Origin: JAEYKI01 sp036679405
GTDB lineage: Bacteria; Bacillota; Clostridia; Christensenellales; Christensenellaceae
Direction of reading: 5' to 3'
Length of the DNA stretch: 64,000 bases
NCBI GenBank assembly: GCA_036679405.1
Contig: JAVBVZ010000013.1
Coordinates: 44,446-108,445, forward strand
In this document: positions 17,361 to 26,623 of the stretch, in pieces
How positions within the stretch are numbered: position 1 is the first letter of the stretch
How the letters are laid out: each line of letters opens with the position of its first letter
Notes under the pieces: model-generated
Database searches by the model: none
The model's input: the letters and a program-made list of their open reading frames with translations, nothing else
What the model was told of the DNA's origin: nothing
Translations under genes and position numbers: made by a program

Positions 17361-18563
17361 ATGCTTTTTCCGGCTGAAGTCCAAAATATATTTACGTTAT
17401 TCAAGGACAATGGGTTTGCGTCGTATGCGGTTGGCGGGTGTGTGCGGGATTTTCTTCTTAAGAAAACTCCTGCTGATTATGATTTCGCGACGGATGCCCT
17501 TCCGGGACAAGTCATGGAGATTTTCAGCGGTTATAAAGTTATTCCGACAGGCATCAAACATGGCACGGTGACCGTTTTTGCGGGAAGCGTACCGGTAGAG
17601 ATTACAACGTTTCGCATTGAGGGGGCCTATTTGGATAACCGTCGCCCCAGCTCGGTTTTTTTTTCAAAGAGTATAGAAGATGACTTGGCGAGACGGGATT
17701 TTACCATCAATGCGATTGCTTACAGCCCGTTTGAAGGATATATAGATGTTTTTGAAGGCAGAAAAGATATTGAATGCAAACTTATACGCTGTGTGAATAA
17801 TCCAATAAAGAGATTTTCCGAAGATGCTTTGCGCATATTGCGCGCACTGCGCCTGGCTGCAGAGCTTGGGTTTGCAATTGAAAGGGATACGGAAGAAAGC
17901 ATCCATATAAAAAAAGAATTGTTGAAAAACATCTCTGCGGAACGGATCAACATGGAATTTACAAGACTTTTGATGTCGGAGGATGCAGATAAGTTTTTAC
18001 AAAGCTACCGGGATGTAATAGAAGTTTTTTTTCCGGAATTTAAGGGGAATCCGTTTTATATGCACAAAGCCGGACTGATGAACCAAAAAAAAGATTTAAG
18101 CGTAAAACTGGCATTTTTGTTTGAACCTATAGCCGACCAGAGGGGAACCGAGAAGGCGATAGATGCTATCAAACGACTCAGGTATGATGCAAAAACCATT
18201 AAAGAAGTGAAAAAAATGCTTTTTTACAAAAACAGAACCATTGTTCCCGGGAAAAAGCAAATCAAACTTTGGATGAATCGGATGGGAGATGTTCTTTTTG
18301 AAAAGCTGCTTTCTTTAAAAGGGTTTGATGAAGATATGCAAAAACAGGAGACTATTGTAAAGGATATACTCTCAAAAAACGAGTGTTATTCTCTTCAAAC
18401 ATTGGACATAAAAGGAAAAGACCTGATTGCATATGGCGCTGCCGAGGGAGAAGCATTAGGAAGGATTCTTCAAGCTCTTCTTTTTGATGTTATTTTAAAT
18501 AAGGTCCCAAATCAAAAAAAGAAGCTGCTCGAGCGGGCAAAACATTATATGGATGATCAATAA
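17361..18563 (+). CDS. cca: CCA tRNA nucleotidyltransferase
   Basis: Adds or repairs the 3' CCA of tRNAs. 400 residues, class II nucleotidyltransferase: YAVGGCVRDFLL (G-motif) followed by DYDFAT with the two metal-binding aspartates, then RRDFTINAIAY, and RFSEDALRILRALRLAAELGF for ATP/CTP recognition. The C-terminal part is helical, and the HD phosphohydrolase domain of some bacterial enzymes is not recognisable. ATG at 17361 has GGAGGGG upstream. An 18-base gap to hflX suggests one transcript. Confidence 0.92.
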   Translation: MLFPAEVQNIFTLFKDNGFASYAVGGCVRDFLLKKTPADYDFATDALPGQVMEIFSGYKVIPTGIKHGTVTVFAGSVPVEITTFRIEGAYLDNRRPSSVFFSKSIEDDLARRDFTINAIAYSPFEGYIDVFEGRKDIECKLIRCVNNPIKRFSEDALRILRALRLAAELGFAIERDTEESIHIKKELLKNISAERINMEFTRLLMSEDADKFLQSYRDVIEVFFPEFKGNPFYMHKAGLMNQKKDLSVKLAFLFEPIADQRGTEKAIDAIKRLRYDAKTIKEVKKMLFYKNRTIVPGKKQIKLWMNRMGDVLFEKLLSLKGFDEDMQKQETIVKDILSKNECYSLQTLDIKGKDLIAYGAAEGEALGRILQALLFDVILNKVPNQKKKLLERAKHYMDDQ

Positions 18564-18580
18564 AACGACAGGAGCTTAAA

Positions 18581-20323
18581 TTGGTTAACGGAAATATAAA
18601 AGGAATTAAAAAAAGTCTTTTGGACCAGGCGGAGCATATATATGACATCAGGCTGCCGCGCAGTGAATTTGTATCCGGAGAGCTGACTGCACGGATGGCG
18701 GAAATCACAGCTCAAACAGGAAGGGAGGTCTCCGTTTTTTTGTCGCGTGAAGGCAGAGTGCTGGATGTTTCCATAGGAGACCAGCAGACTGTTTTAATGC
18801 CGTATATCCGCAAGAGGCGGGGCTATAGCGGTATTTCGGGCGTGCGTTGTATCCATACTCACCCGAAAGGGAGCGCCATGCTTTCTGATGTGGATATATC
18901 TACATTGCTGTCCTCCAAGCTGGACGCTATGGCGGCGGTATCCGTGCGCGACGGAAAAGCTCAAAAAATGTGCGTTGGCTTTATTGGCAGCCGATTGGAT
19001 GAGCCGGCGGTTTATGGGCCGTTCAGTATGGAGACGATTCCAAACCGCGCTCTGATGGCAGAGATTTTGAATGCTACGCAACGGGTGCTTGACCAGATTG
19101 CCTTGTATGAGACGCACGCCTTGTCGGAAAGGGCATTGCTGATTGGAATTCATTTCGATGATGAAAGCATGCTGGAATTAAAAAGATTGGCGGATACGGC
19201 TGGGGTCACCGTGGTTTCTACAGATATACAGGCGCGCGAGAGAGACGGCGCATATTATATTGGGAGCGGAAAGGCAAAAGAAATTGCTTTGAATATTGCC
19301 GCCATGGATATCGACGTAGTGATTGCGGACGATGAACTGACCCCGTTGGAAACCAAAAATCTGGAACAATTATTGGGCGTCAAGGTCTTGGACAGGACCA
19401 TGCTTATTTTGGATATTTTTGCACAACACGCAAAGAGCCGGGAAGGGAAATTGCAGGTTGAGCTTGCCCAACTCAAGTATAGTTTGCCCAGGCTGGAGGG
19501 AACGGGGATCGTTTTATCAAGGCTGGGCGGAGGAATTGGTACGAGAGGACCGGGCGAGAAAAAACTTGAGGTGGATAAAAGACGTATCAGAAGACGGATC
19601 TTTGAAATGGAAAGAGAAATTGCCGCGCTTGAAGATCAAAGAAATTTGCGCAGAAGCGAACGGATCAAAAACCGGATCAAATCCGTTGCGCTGGTTGGAT
19701 ATACAAATGCAGGGAAATCCAGTTTGTTAAATGCGCTGAGCGGCGCTGGAGTCATAGCGGAAGATAAGCTGTTTGCGACACTGGATTCGGTGTCAAGGCG
19801 GGTAAGACTTCCTTCAGGAACCGTTGCTCTTTTTACCGATACGGTGGGATTTATCAATAAGCTGCCGCACGAGCTGGTCAGCGCTTTTAAGTCTACGCTG
19901 GAGGAAACTGTGCAGGCGGATGTATTATTGAATGTTATTGACGCGTCCAGCCGTGAATATGAACGACAGTCAAAAGTGGTTTATTCTGTCCTGGAAAGCC
20001 TGGGAGCGGCGGAAAAGACCGTGATAGATGTTTACAACAAATCCGATTTGCTGATGGATGACCTGTCCAATTGTGGTGGGAGCATTTTTGTGTCTGCCAA
20101 GGAAAAGACGGGATTGGACGAGTTGCTTGCAGTTGTGGATACAGCGCTGAAACCCAAAATGTTTCCAATGGATATAGAGCTTGATTATTCCAGGGGAGAT
20201 TTGCTGTCGCTGATTAACGAGCATGGCCGGAATGTGCGCATAGAGTATTTGCCCAAAACAATAAACATTCGCGCACTGCTGCCGGCAGATGTAGCGCAAC
20301 ATGTTATGAATGAAAAAGAATAA
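18581..20323 (+). CDS. hflX: GTPase HflX, long form with N-terminal JAB/MPN-like segment
   Basis: Ribosome-associated GTPase that splits or rescues stalled ribosomes. 580 residues, against about 430 in E. coli. The canonical part spans roughly residue 180 on: HflX domain with RDGAYYIGSGK and LSRLGGGIGTRGPGEKKLE, then the G domain GYTNAGKSS, DTVGFI, NKSD. The extra N-terminal 170 residues contain H92-T-H94-P-K-G-...-S102-x-x-D105, an exact H-x-H-x7-S-x2-D JAMM pattern and very like RadC. TTG start at 18581 with AGGAG at 18570; no better ATG exists. Whether the JAMM segment still binds zinc is unknown. Confidence 0.9.
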   Translation: MVNGNIKGIKKSLLDQAEHIYDIRLPRSEFVSGELTARMAEITAQTGREVSVFLSREGRVLDVSIGDQQTVLMPYIRKRRGYSGISGVRCIHTHPKGSAMLSDVDISTLLSSKLDAMAAVSVRDGKAQKMCVGFIGSRLDEPAVYGPFSMETIPNRALMAEILNATQRVLDQIALYETHALSERALLIGIHFDDESMLELKRLADTAGVTVVSTDIQARERDGAYYIGSGKAKEIALNIAAMDIDVVIADDELTPLETKNLEQLLGVKVLDRTMLILDIFAQHAKSREGKLQVELAQLKYSLPRLEGTGIVLSRLGGGIGTRGPGEKKLEVDKRRIRRRIFEMEREIAALEDQRNLRRSERIKNRIKSVALVGYTNAGKSSLLNALSGAGVIAEDKLFATLDSVSRRVRLPSGTVALFTDTVGFINKLPHELVSAFKSTLEETVQADVLLNVIDASSREYERQSKVVYSVLESLGAAEKTVIDVYNKSDLLMDDLSNCGGSIFVSAKEKTGLDELLAVVDTALKPKMFPMDIELDYSRGDLLSLINEHGRNVRIEYLPKTINIRALLPADVAQHVMNEKE

Positions 20324-20341
20324 TGTTGGAGCGGTTTTTGT

Positions 20342-21100
20342 TTAAGATATTTCGCCGGCCGCTTTGAGAATGGAATTTGCATGTTCTTCATCTCTCAGTG
20401 AAAAAAGATCCGAACTGCTTTTGTAAAAAAAGAGCTGCGTTCCGCCATCCATGCCGTTGCCGGCGAGGGAATCTTCTCCATCCGGTGCACCAAACAGAGA
20501 GGCTGCATAGGTTATTCCGTTGATGGTAGCCAATACGGGACGTTTTTCCCAGGTGCTGCCGCCTCCGAACATATTGACAAATGCATCCGTGTCCGATTGC
20601 GAAACGGTTTCGACCCGCGCGTTATTGGTTCCGCCGGTTCGTTGCATCTCAAACGAACTGTCGCTGTACAGATCCTTAATGGACACCTTTGTCCCAACAG
20701 GAAAAAGCGGATCAACATTGCTCCATTCCGTCAGTTCCCCAAATGAAGCGGGGTTTTGAAGGTGCGGACCGTATATAACTTTGAATTCCGGATTTTTTGA
20801 TGCGATCTTGGCATCGGTGGACAGCAGGGGGTCTAAGGTGGAATTACCGATTTGTCCGTCGTCCGGGAGGCCGGTGTTCTGCTGAAAACGACGGACCGCT
20901 TCGAAAGTCATACTGCTGTATTTGCCGGTTGGACGAAAATTTAAATATCCCAGTTCCCGCAGCCGCTGCTGGGCAATAAAAACCTCATCGCCGGTTGAAC
21001 CGATTTTAAGAAGAATATCCGTCTCATCGGCCGCTTGCGCCATTAGCGGAACTGATATCAATAATACTATTGAAAAAATAAGCACAAAGATCTTTTTCAT
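20342..21100 (-). CDS. Secreted peptidoglycan-binding-domain protein
   Basis: 252 residues with a signal peptide of about 23 residues (VPLMAQAADE cleavage region), so exported. One PG_binding_1 repeat at about residues 30-92: GSTGDEVFIAQQRLRELGYL and FEAVRRFQQNTGLPDDGQIG. The remaining 150 residues form a second domain that I do not recognise, with GTNNARVE and NGITYAASLFGAP; similar domains accompany PG-binding repeats in Clostridia cell-wall proteins. Convergent with hflX at 18 bases distance and without an obvious terminator between them. Likely a cell-wall accessory protein. Confidence 0.75.
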   Translation of the reverse strand: MKKIFVLIFSIVLLISVPLMAQAADETDILLKIGSTGDEVFIAQQRLRELGYLNFRPTGKYSSMTFEAVRRFQQNTGLPDDGQIGNSTLDPLLSTDAKIASKNPEFKVIYGPHLQNPASFGELTEWSNVDPLFPVGTKVSIKDLYSDSSFEMQRTGGTNNARVETVSQSDTDAFVNMFGGGSTWEKRPVLATINGITYAASLFGAPDGEDSLAGNGMDGGTQLFFYKSSSDLFSLRDEEHANSILKAAGEIS

Positions 21101-21245
21101 GTATAACCTCTTATTTCACAGGTATTTTACAATAGAACCGCCAAGAATGCAAATATATGAACAAAGGCGCTTCGTAAGGGCTCTGTGCTTTCGAGGTGAG
21201 AAATAGCGACTATCTATTTTTTAATTTTTCTAATATAATATTAAT

Positions 21246-21854
21246 ATGATTATAACGGAAATTTCTAATTGCAAAAGGAATAAGAACCGCATCAATATTT
21301 ATGTGGACGGCGCTTTTGCTTTTGCGCTTTATTTGGAGACCGCGCTTCAGCATGGCCTTAAAAAAGATATGGATATATCCTCTCTCGACCTTGAGCAAAT
21401 AGCGGCAGACGATGAAAAAAAATATGCCATGGATATATCTCTTAAGTATATTGCGTATCAGATGAGGAGTGAAAGAGAGGTCCTCAAAAAACTCAAACAG
21501 AAAGGCGTATCTGATGAAGCATCAAATGAAGCATTGCAGAAATTGATAGAATTAGGGTATTTAAACGACAGGGTCTATGCGGAAACCTATGCCGCTGAAC
21601 TGAAAGCACGAATGGGCAGCCGGGGCATTTTCCACAAGCTTTATGAAAAAGGGATCAACAAGGAGCTTGTTCAGGATGTTTTGCAAAATATGGGCGGGTT
21701 TGAAGAAGTCGCAGCCGAGCAGGCGCGGATATTATTTGAAAAATACAGGAATTTGGATGAGGGAAAAGCAAAACAAAAGGTCTTCCGCACGTTGATGGGC
21801 CGTGGCTTCGAAATGGACGATATACGGCGTGCGGTGCGGATGCGTGACGAGTAA
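21246..21854 (+). CDS. recX: RecA regulator RecX
   Basis: RecX modulates RecA filaments. 202 residues, three-helix repeats: AMDISLKYIAYQMRSEREVLKKLKQKGVSDE, KLIELGYLNDRVYAETYAAEL, RGIFHKLYEKGI and a C-terminal repeat with KVFRTLMGRGFEMDDI. The N-terminal part (YVDGAFAFAL) matches the Bacillota form. The ATG at 21246 has no clear ribosome-binding site, so it may be translated from a very short leader. recA is not adjacent. Confidence 0.85.
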   Translation: MIITEISNCKRNKNRINIYVDGAFAFALYLETALQHGLKKDMDISSLDLEQIAADDEKKYAMDISLKYIAYQMRSEREVLKKLKQKGVSDEASNEALQKLIELGYLNDRVYAETYAAELKARMGSRGIFHKLYEKGINKELVQDVLQNMGGFEEVAAEQARILFEKYRNLDEGKAKQKVFRTLMGRGFEMDDIRRAVRMRDE

Positions 21855-21905
21855 ACGGGAATTAAAAGAACACGGTTTGATTTTTGTTGCGAAAGAGGAC
21901 ATAAC

Positions 21906-22835
21906 ATGGAGTATTTTGGAAGTATAACCGATGTGCAGGGAATTCAGGTTGGAATGGCGCAAGATGAGGCTGCAGGTACAGGGGTAACCGTTGTTTTGGC
22001 TAACGACGGCGCTGTTTGCGGTGTAGATGTGCGGGGCAGTGCGCCTGGAACCAGAGAAACGGCATTGCTTGGCCAGGCAAAAATGGTGGACCGTATCCAT
22101 GCCGTTATGCTGGCCGGTGGAAGTGCTTACGGCCTGGATGCTGCCGCCGGGGTGATGGAGTATTTAGAAGAGGCAGGCATAGGATTTGACACCGGTGTGG
22201 CCAAGGTTCCCATTGTACCTGCTGCGGTGATTTTTGATTTGGCATATAAGAGCGCCTCAATAAGGCCGGATAAAGATATGGGACATGAAGCTTGCAGAAA
22301 TTTTGGGCAAGAAGTAAAGCAAGGAAGTTTTGGAGCGGGTGCGGGTGCGACGGTCGGCAAGGTGCTGGGAATCGAAAACGCCCAGAAAGGCGGCGTTGGA
22401 ACGGCAAGCATCCGCCTTAAGAGCGGTATACGCGTGGGTGCCCTGATGGTGGTCAATGCAGTAGGCGATGTGGTAGAGCGGGATGGATCCGTTATTGCCG
22501 GAGCAAAAAAGAACGGTAAGCATGTCAATACCAGCCGGATGGTAATGGAAGGGATGGATCCCGCCTCCTTATTGAATACCACAATAGGTGTCGTAGCGAC
22601 GGATGCGCTACTTACCAAGGATGAGGCAACTAAGCTTGCACAGGCCGCACACAACGGGTTGGCTCTCTCCATAAGCCCTTCGCATACGATGCAGGACGGG
22701 GATACAATCTTTGCATTGGGAGTGGGAGAAAAAAAAGCAGATTTGAACAGCCTGATTGTGGCCTGCGTGGAAGCTGTGCGACGGTCGGTGCTGAATGCAG
22801 TTCTGGCGGCAAGGGAAGACATTTATCAAAAATAG
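21906..22835 (+). CDS. P1 (S58, DmpA-type) peptidase
   Basis: 309 residues of the self-cleaving Ntn-type aminopeptidase family (DmpA / BapA). Seen: TDVQGIQVGMAQDEAAGTGVTVV, DVRGSAPGTRE, MLAGGSAYGLDAAAGVMEYL, GAGAGATVGKVLG, and NTTIGVVATDALLTKDEATKLA near residue 222, whose Thr/Ser is at the autoproteolytic cleavage region. Chain breakage between the two halves would give the active form. Physiological substrate unknown; relatives release N-terminal D- or L- or beta-amino acids. GGAC-type ribosome-binding site is weak. Confidence 0.85.
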   Translation: MEYFGSITDVQGIQVGMAQDEAAGTGVTVVLANDGAVCGVDVRGSAPGTRETALLGQAKMVDRIHAVMLAGGSAYGLDAAAGVMEYLEEAGIGFDTGVAKVPIVPAAVIFDLAYKSASIRPDKDMGHEACRNFGQEVKQGSFGAGAGATVGKVLGIENAQKGGVGTASIRLKSGIRVGALMVVNAVGDVVERDGSVIAGAKKNGKHVNTSRMVMEGMDPASLLNTTIGVVATDALLTKDEATKLAQAAHNGLALSISPSHTMQDGDTIFALGVGEKKADLNSLIVACVEAVRRSVLNAVLAAREDIYQK

Positions 22836-22949
22836 AAGGCTTGATGGCATCATAAAAGGATCTGCGCAAAAAATACGGATGATTTTTAAGAGCGGATGCA
22901 GGCAAAACATAAAAATAGGGTTCCGTTATAAAGCGGCAAAGGAGACAGC

Positions 22950-23312
22950 ATGATACGGGCATTAGGTGTAGATATCGAACAAATTTCAAGATTAAAGCGG
23001 TCTATGGAAAATCCGCGTTTTTTAGAACGGTGTTTTACGCCGTATGAGCGTGAATATATAATATCCAAGGCAAATGCCGCGCAGAGCGCAGCCGGAATTT
23101 TTTGTGCAAAAGAAGCTTTTTTAAAGGCGATGGGCGTAGGCGTTGGTTCCTTTTCTTTTCAGGATATGGAAGTGCGGCATGAGGCGGGAGGAAAACCATA
23201 TATGCTGCTTTATGGACGCGTGAGCCAGGCGGCGGGAGATGTAGATATTCTGGTGAGCATTGCGCATACCGGGGATCTGGCTACCGCCCAGGTCTTAGTT
23301 GCGGACCGTTGA
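22950..23312 (+). CDS. acpS: Holo-[acyl-carrier-protein] synthase
   Basis: Transfers 4'-phosphopantetheine from CoA to acyl carrier protein. 120 residues, the normal AcpS size. Contains GVDIEQISR with the metal-binding Asp and FCAKEAFLKAMGVG with the second acidic residue, and VSIAHTGDLATA at the C terminus. ATG at 22950 has AAAGGAGA upstream. The next gene (Nnr) is 43 bases away, a pairing common in Bacillota. Confidence 0.92.
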   Translation: MIRALGVDIEQISRLKRSMENPRFLERCFTPYEREYIISKANAAQSAAGIFCAKEAFLKAMGVGVGSFSFQDMEVRHEAGGKPYMLLYGRVSQAAGDVDILVSIAHTGDLATAQVLVADR

Positions 23313-23355
23313 AGAATAATTTTGTGTACAGCGAAGAGATGGAGGTGCTGTAAAA

Positions 23356-25197
23356 ATGCTTTTAGTGACGCAGGCGCAGATGCGCAGAATTGATGAATAT
23401 ATGATCCATACACTGAAGATCCCGGGCGTTGTTCTTATGGAAAATGCAGCCTTGGGCGTGATAGGACGCATACTGAAGGAATTTCCAAAAGAGCGGCCGC
23501 GCGCGTTTGTTTTTTGCGGCGTGGGAAACAACGGAGGGGACGGTTTTGCTGTTGCGCGCGGCCTTTTAGCCCGCGGGTTTGACGCGCGTACGGTACTTTT
23601 GGGTGATCCTGCCTTGCTGAAGGGAGATGCGCTTGTCAATTATGACATTTTGGCGTCGATAGACGGAAAGGTCCTTGCTGTTCACGATGAGGATAAAATA
23701 GATGATGCCTTATATGACGATGAAGGTATAGGGATCGTAGTGGATGCGATTTTCGGAACCGGACTGGCCCGGGAGGTTTCGGGTTTGCAGCTGGCAGCGG
23801 TTCGCAAAATAAACAGCATGGATGCTTTTTGCGTAAGCGTGGATATACCTTCCGGTGTTTCGGGTGACACGGGCGCTGTTATGGGCGATGCCGTTCATGC
23901 GGATGCAACGGTGACTTTCCAATATGCAAAAGCCGGACATTATTTATATCCCGGAAAAGAGTATACGGGCGATCTTACGATTACGGAAATCGGCCTCGAC
24001 GAAGGCTGCCCGGTTTTGGATGAAGCGGTTATACATGCGTATGATTCAATGACAACGGAACTTATGATGGAGCGGCGGCGGGCAGATACAAATAAAGGTG
24101 ATTACGGCAGGCTGATGATTATTGCAGGCAGCGTAGGCATGGCCGGAGCGGCCGTGCTTTCCACCCGCGCGGCTATTCGGACGGGAACAGGGCTGACCAC
24201 GCTTGGTTCGGTGGATTATGTGGTTAGCGTGGTACAGAAAACAGTGCCGGAAGCGACCTGCAAAATTCTTTCCGGCGAAATGGACACCCTGACCCGCAAT
24301 GCAATGTATGAGGCAGACCGCTATATGAAGGATAAAACGGCGTTGGCGGTGGGGCCGGGGATTACGGAAAATGGCGAAACACAGGATCTGGTTGAACATA
24401 TGGTGGCTACGCATGATATTGTAAAAATTTTTGATGCGGATGCGCTTAATGTGATTGCGCGGAATACGGATATTCTGTTTGAAAAAACAGGGAGTATTGT
24501 ATTAACTCCTCATCCGAAAGAATTTTCCCGCCTTACGGGACATCCGGTGGCGGATATTTTGAGAGACCCAATCGGCGCTGCGCGCAACTTTGTTCAAAAA
24601 TATGATGTAGTACTGGTCCTTAAAGGAAGTACGAGTGTCATAGCCGACAGCCGGGGAAGAATTACGTTGATTGCCGCAGGCAGCCCGGGCATGGCAAAGG
24701 GAGGCAGCGGCGATGTGCTGACGGGGGTGATAGCCTCTTTGGCGGCGCAGGGGAAAGATTCTTATGATGCGGCGGTGCTGGGCGTTATGATTGCCGGAAT
24801 GGCTGGAGAAATAACCGCCCGAGAAATGGGTGAATATTCCATGACCGCCGGGGATACGATAGAGAGGATCGGACAGGCTATCAAGCTCCTGTCGCAAAAC
24901 AAACCTGCCGCCCAAAAGCCGGGCTGCAAAAAAACGCTTTTGGAGAAACGACCGGAAGATACCGACGATGATGTTTCAGGTTCTGAGGCGAACGGTCCGC
25001 AAGAAGAATACGAGAATCCGGATGATGAAACTTTTGTATACGATGAAGAAAATGATACAGGCGCCAAACAGATAGAAAGGGTACACGGGCCTGAACTTTT
25101 TTTGCAACAGGATGATTCTTTAAGCTTCACCCATCCGCAGAAAACGGATTCGCAAAAACCGCCGTATACCCGGAGGAAGATAGTGCCCAAAAAATAA
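23356..25197 (+). CDS. nnr: Bifunctional NAD(P)H-hydrate epimerase/dehydratase, with acidic tail
   Basis: Repairs damaged NAD(P)H hydrates. 613 residues. N-terminal YjeF_N epimerase (about 1-215): VVLMENAALGVI, GVGNNGGDGFAVARGL and DAIFGTGL. C-terminal ADP/ATP-dependent dehydratase of the ribokinase fold (about 225-510): NKGDYGRLMIIAGSVGMAGAAVLS, GPGI, DADALN, LTPHPKEFSRL and KGSTSVI...GSPGMAKGGSGDVLTG. An extra ~100 residues at the end are acidic, rich in Asp/Glu/Pro/Lys and probably disordered, which is not typical of the family. GGAGG precedes the start. Confidence 0.9.
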   Translation: MLLVTQAQMRRIDEYMIHTLKIPGVVLMENAALGVIGRILKEFPKERPRAFVFCGVGNNGGDGFAVARGLLARGFDARTVLLGDPALLKGDALVNYDILASIDGKVLAVHDEDKIDDALYDDEGIGIVVDAIFGTGLAREVSGLQLAAVRKINSMDAFCVSVDIPSGVSGDTGAVMGDAVHADATVTFQYAKAGHYLYPGKEYTGDLTITEIGLDEGCPVLDEAVIHAYDSMTTELMMERRRADTNKGDYGRLMIIAGSVGMAGAAVLSTRAAIRTGTGLTTLGSVDYVVSVVQKTVPEATCKILSGEMDTLTRNAMYEADRYMKDKTALAVGPGITENGETQDLVEHMVATHDIVKIFDADALNVIARNTDILFEKTGSIVLTPHPKEFSRLTGHPVADILRDPIGAARNFVQKYDVVLVLKGSTSVIADSRGRITLIAAGSPGMAKGGSGDVLTGVIASLAAQGKDSYDAAVLGVMIAGMAGEITAREMGEYSMTAGDTIERIGQAIKLLSQNKPAAQKPGCKKTLLEKRPEDTDDDVSGSEANGPQEEYENPDDETFVYDEENDTGAKQIERVHGPELFLQQDDSLSFTHPQKTDSQKPPYTRRKIVPKK

Positions 25198-25293
25198 AAT
25201 CCTGAAACAATATGCTTTTAAACGGCCACCGCTAATCAATTGGACCGGATGTGCCCGCTCTTCTGATTCTATTTGGAAAAAAGGAGACTGCAT

Positions 25294-26145
25294 TTGAAAA
25301 CGGAGATCTATTATTTCACCGGAACCGGGAATACTTTGGCTGCAGCAAAGGCCCTGGCCGAAAGAACAGAGGGAAGATTGATTCCCATGGCTTCTTTTTT
25401 GCGAGAGAGGGCGGTACAAAGTGATGCGGAAATCATTGGTATCGTATATCCGGTATATTATGCGGGATTACCCGCTATTGTGGGGGAGTTTGCAGAAAAG
25501 CTTGTGCCGGAAGGCAGGCCGTACATCTTTGCCGCCGCTACGTTTGGCGGGGCTGCAGGCCTGTCTTTTTCCATGCTAAAAGCAAAAATGGAGAAAAGAG
25601 GATTGGATCTTGATGCCTGTTTTGGGATTCATATGCCGCAGAACGCTTTTAAAAAACCATATGAAAAGCCCCAAAAGGTTTTGCAACAGGCATCGGGGAG
25701 ACTGAAAAAGATATCAGAGATGATCATGCGGAAAGAAAAAGGCCGCCATCATGCGAACTTTTTGCTCGAGTCCGTCATGATACCTTTTAATCACGCTGTA
25801 CGCAATGCAAGCCGTAAGGCTGTTGCCGGGTTTGCAGGCGCTCCTTCAACCCTGGAATTTGATGCGTTGATCCGTCTTAGCGATACAAGCTATACAGTTG
25901 AGCAAACATGCGACGGATGCGGTACGTGTGCCATGGTATGTCCGGCCTCCAATATTGAAATACAAGAGAGGCATCCGGTTTGGAAACACCGGTGCGAAAA
26001 TTGCTTGGCCTGCGCCCGTTGGTGCCCCCAAAATGCAATTGGCGGGGGCGTGATAAGCGGATATACATACCTTCATCCTGATTTGAAATTAAGCGATATG
26101 AAGACGCAGAAACCCGATGAACAGAAGGCAGGAGGGAATGAATGA
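25294..26145 (+). CDS. EFR1-type flavodoxin-ferredoxin fusion protein
   Basis: 283 residues. N-terminal flavodoxin-like fold with FTGTGNTLAAAKALAE as the FMN-phosphate loop, then a helical linker, and a C-terminal domain with two 4Fe-4S cysteine sets, CDGCGTCAMVCPASN and CENCLACARWCPQNA. This EFR1-type architecture is frequent in anaerobic Bacillota; a role in intracellular electron transfer is inferred. TTG at 25294 is selected because AAGGAG lies 7 bases before it; TTG 25273 is possible. The stop overlaps the flavodoxin gene by 4 bases. Confidence 0.85.
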   Translation: MKTEIYYFTGTGNTLAAAKALAERTEGRLIPMASFLRERAVQSDAEIIGIVYPVYYAGLPAIVGEFAEKLVPEGRPYIFAAATFGGAAGLSFSMLKAKMEKRGLDLDACFGIHMPQNAFKKPYEKPQKVLQQASGRLKKISEMIMRKEKGRHHANFLLESVMIPFNHAVRNASRKAVAGFAGAPSTLEFDALIRLSDTSYTVEQTCDGCGTCAMVCPASNIEIQERHPVWKHRCENCLACARWCPQNAIGGGVISGYTYLHPDLKLSDMKTQKPDEQKAGGNE

Positions 26146-26579
26146 AAAAGTTGATGATTTGCCCTAAAGAATCCGGAAATACATATAAAATATGCAGCTA
26201 TATAGCTGCCCGCTCGGGTACGGAACTGATGGTGATTGGTCAAGAAAAGAAAGTGGACCCGGCGCAATACGGGATCGTTGTGTTTGCTTCCGGTGTGTAT
26301 GGAGGCCGTGTTCATAAAAAAATGCTGGAATGGATCCGTAACAGTAAAATAGGATTGTTCGGACAGGATGCAAAGATATATGTACTTTTAACATGGTTTG
26401 GAAGAGGGGAATCCGACCGGGCCGCGCTGGAGGGTATCAGAAGCCTGTTGGATGAAAAAGGCGTAAAAACTGAAGATAAATATGTGAAATACTTTGGAGG
26501 GGGTATGGGGTTTATTAAAAGAACCCATCCTGACCAAAAAGATTTGGAAAATGCTTTGCGGTGGGTTGAAGGTCTTTAA
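26142..26579 (+). CDS. Short flavodoxin-like protein
   Basis: 145 residues, flavodoxin family. PKESGNTYKICSYIA forms the phosphate-binding loop; VVFASGVYGGRVHKKMLEWI and LTWFGRGESDRAALEGIRSLLDEKG follow the alpha/beta order of flavodoxins. Begins in an ATGA overlap with the EFR1-type gene, so both probably work as an electron-carrier pair. No terminator is obvious before the next gene. Confidence 0.8.
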   Translation: MKKLMICPKESGNTYKICSYIAARSGTELMVIGQEKKVDPAQYGIVVFASGVYGGRVHKKMLEWIRNSKIGLFGQDAKIYVLLTWFGRGESDRAALEGIRSLLDEKGVKTEDKYVKYFGGGMGFIKRTHPDQKDLENALRWVEGL

Positions 26580-26623
26580 CGTGTTTTGCAGACATTTAAA
26601 GACGGCAGTAAACGGAGGGACAT

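Noticed and set aside
22127..22822. Minus-strand frame of 231 codons in the S58 peptidase gene
   Set aside because: Composition is Ala/Ser/Pro-rich antisense of a well-conserved plus-strand enzyme.
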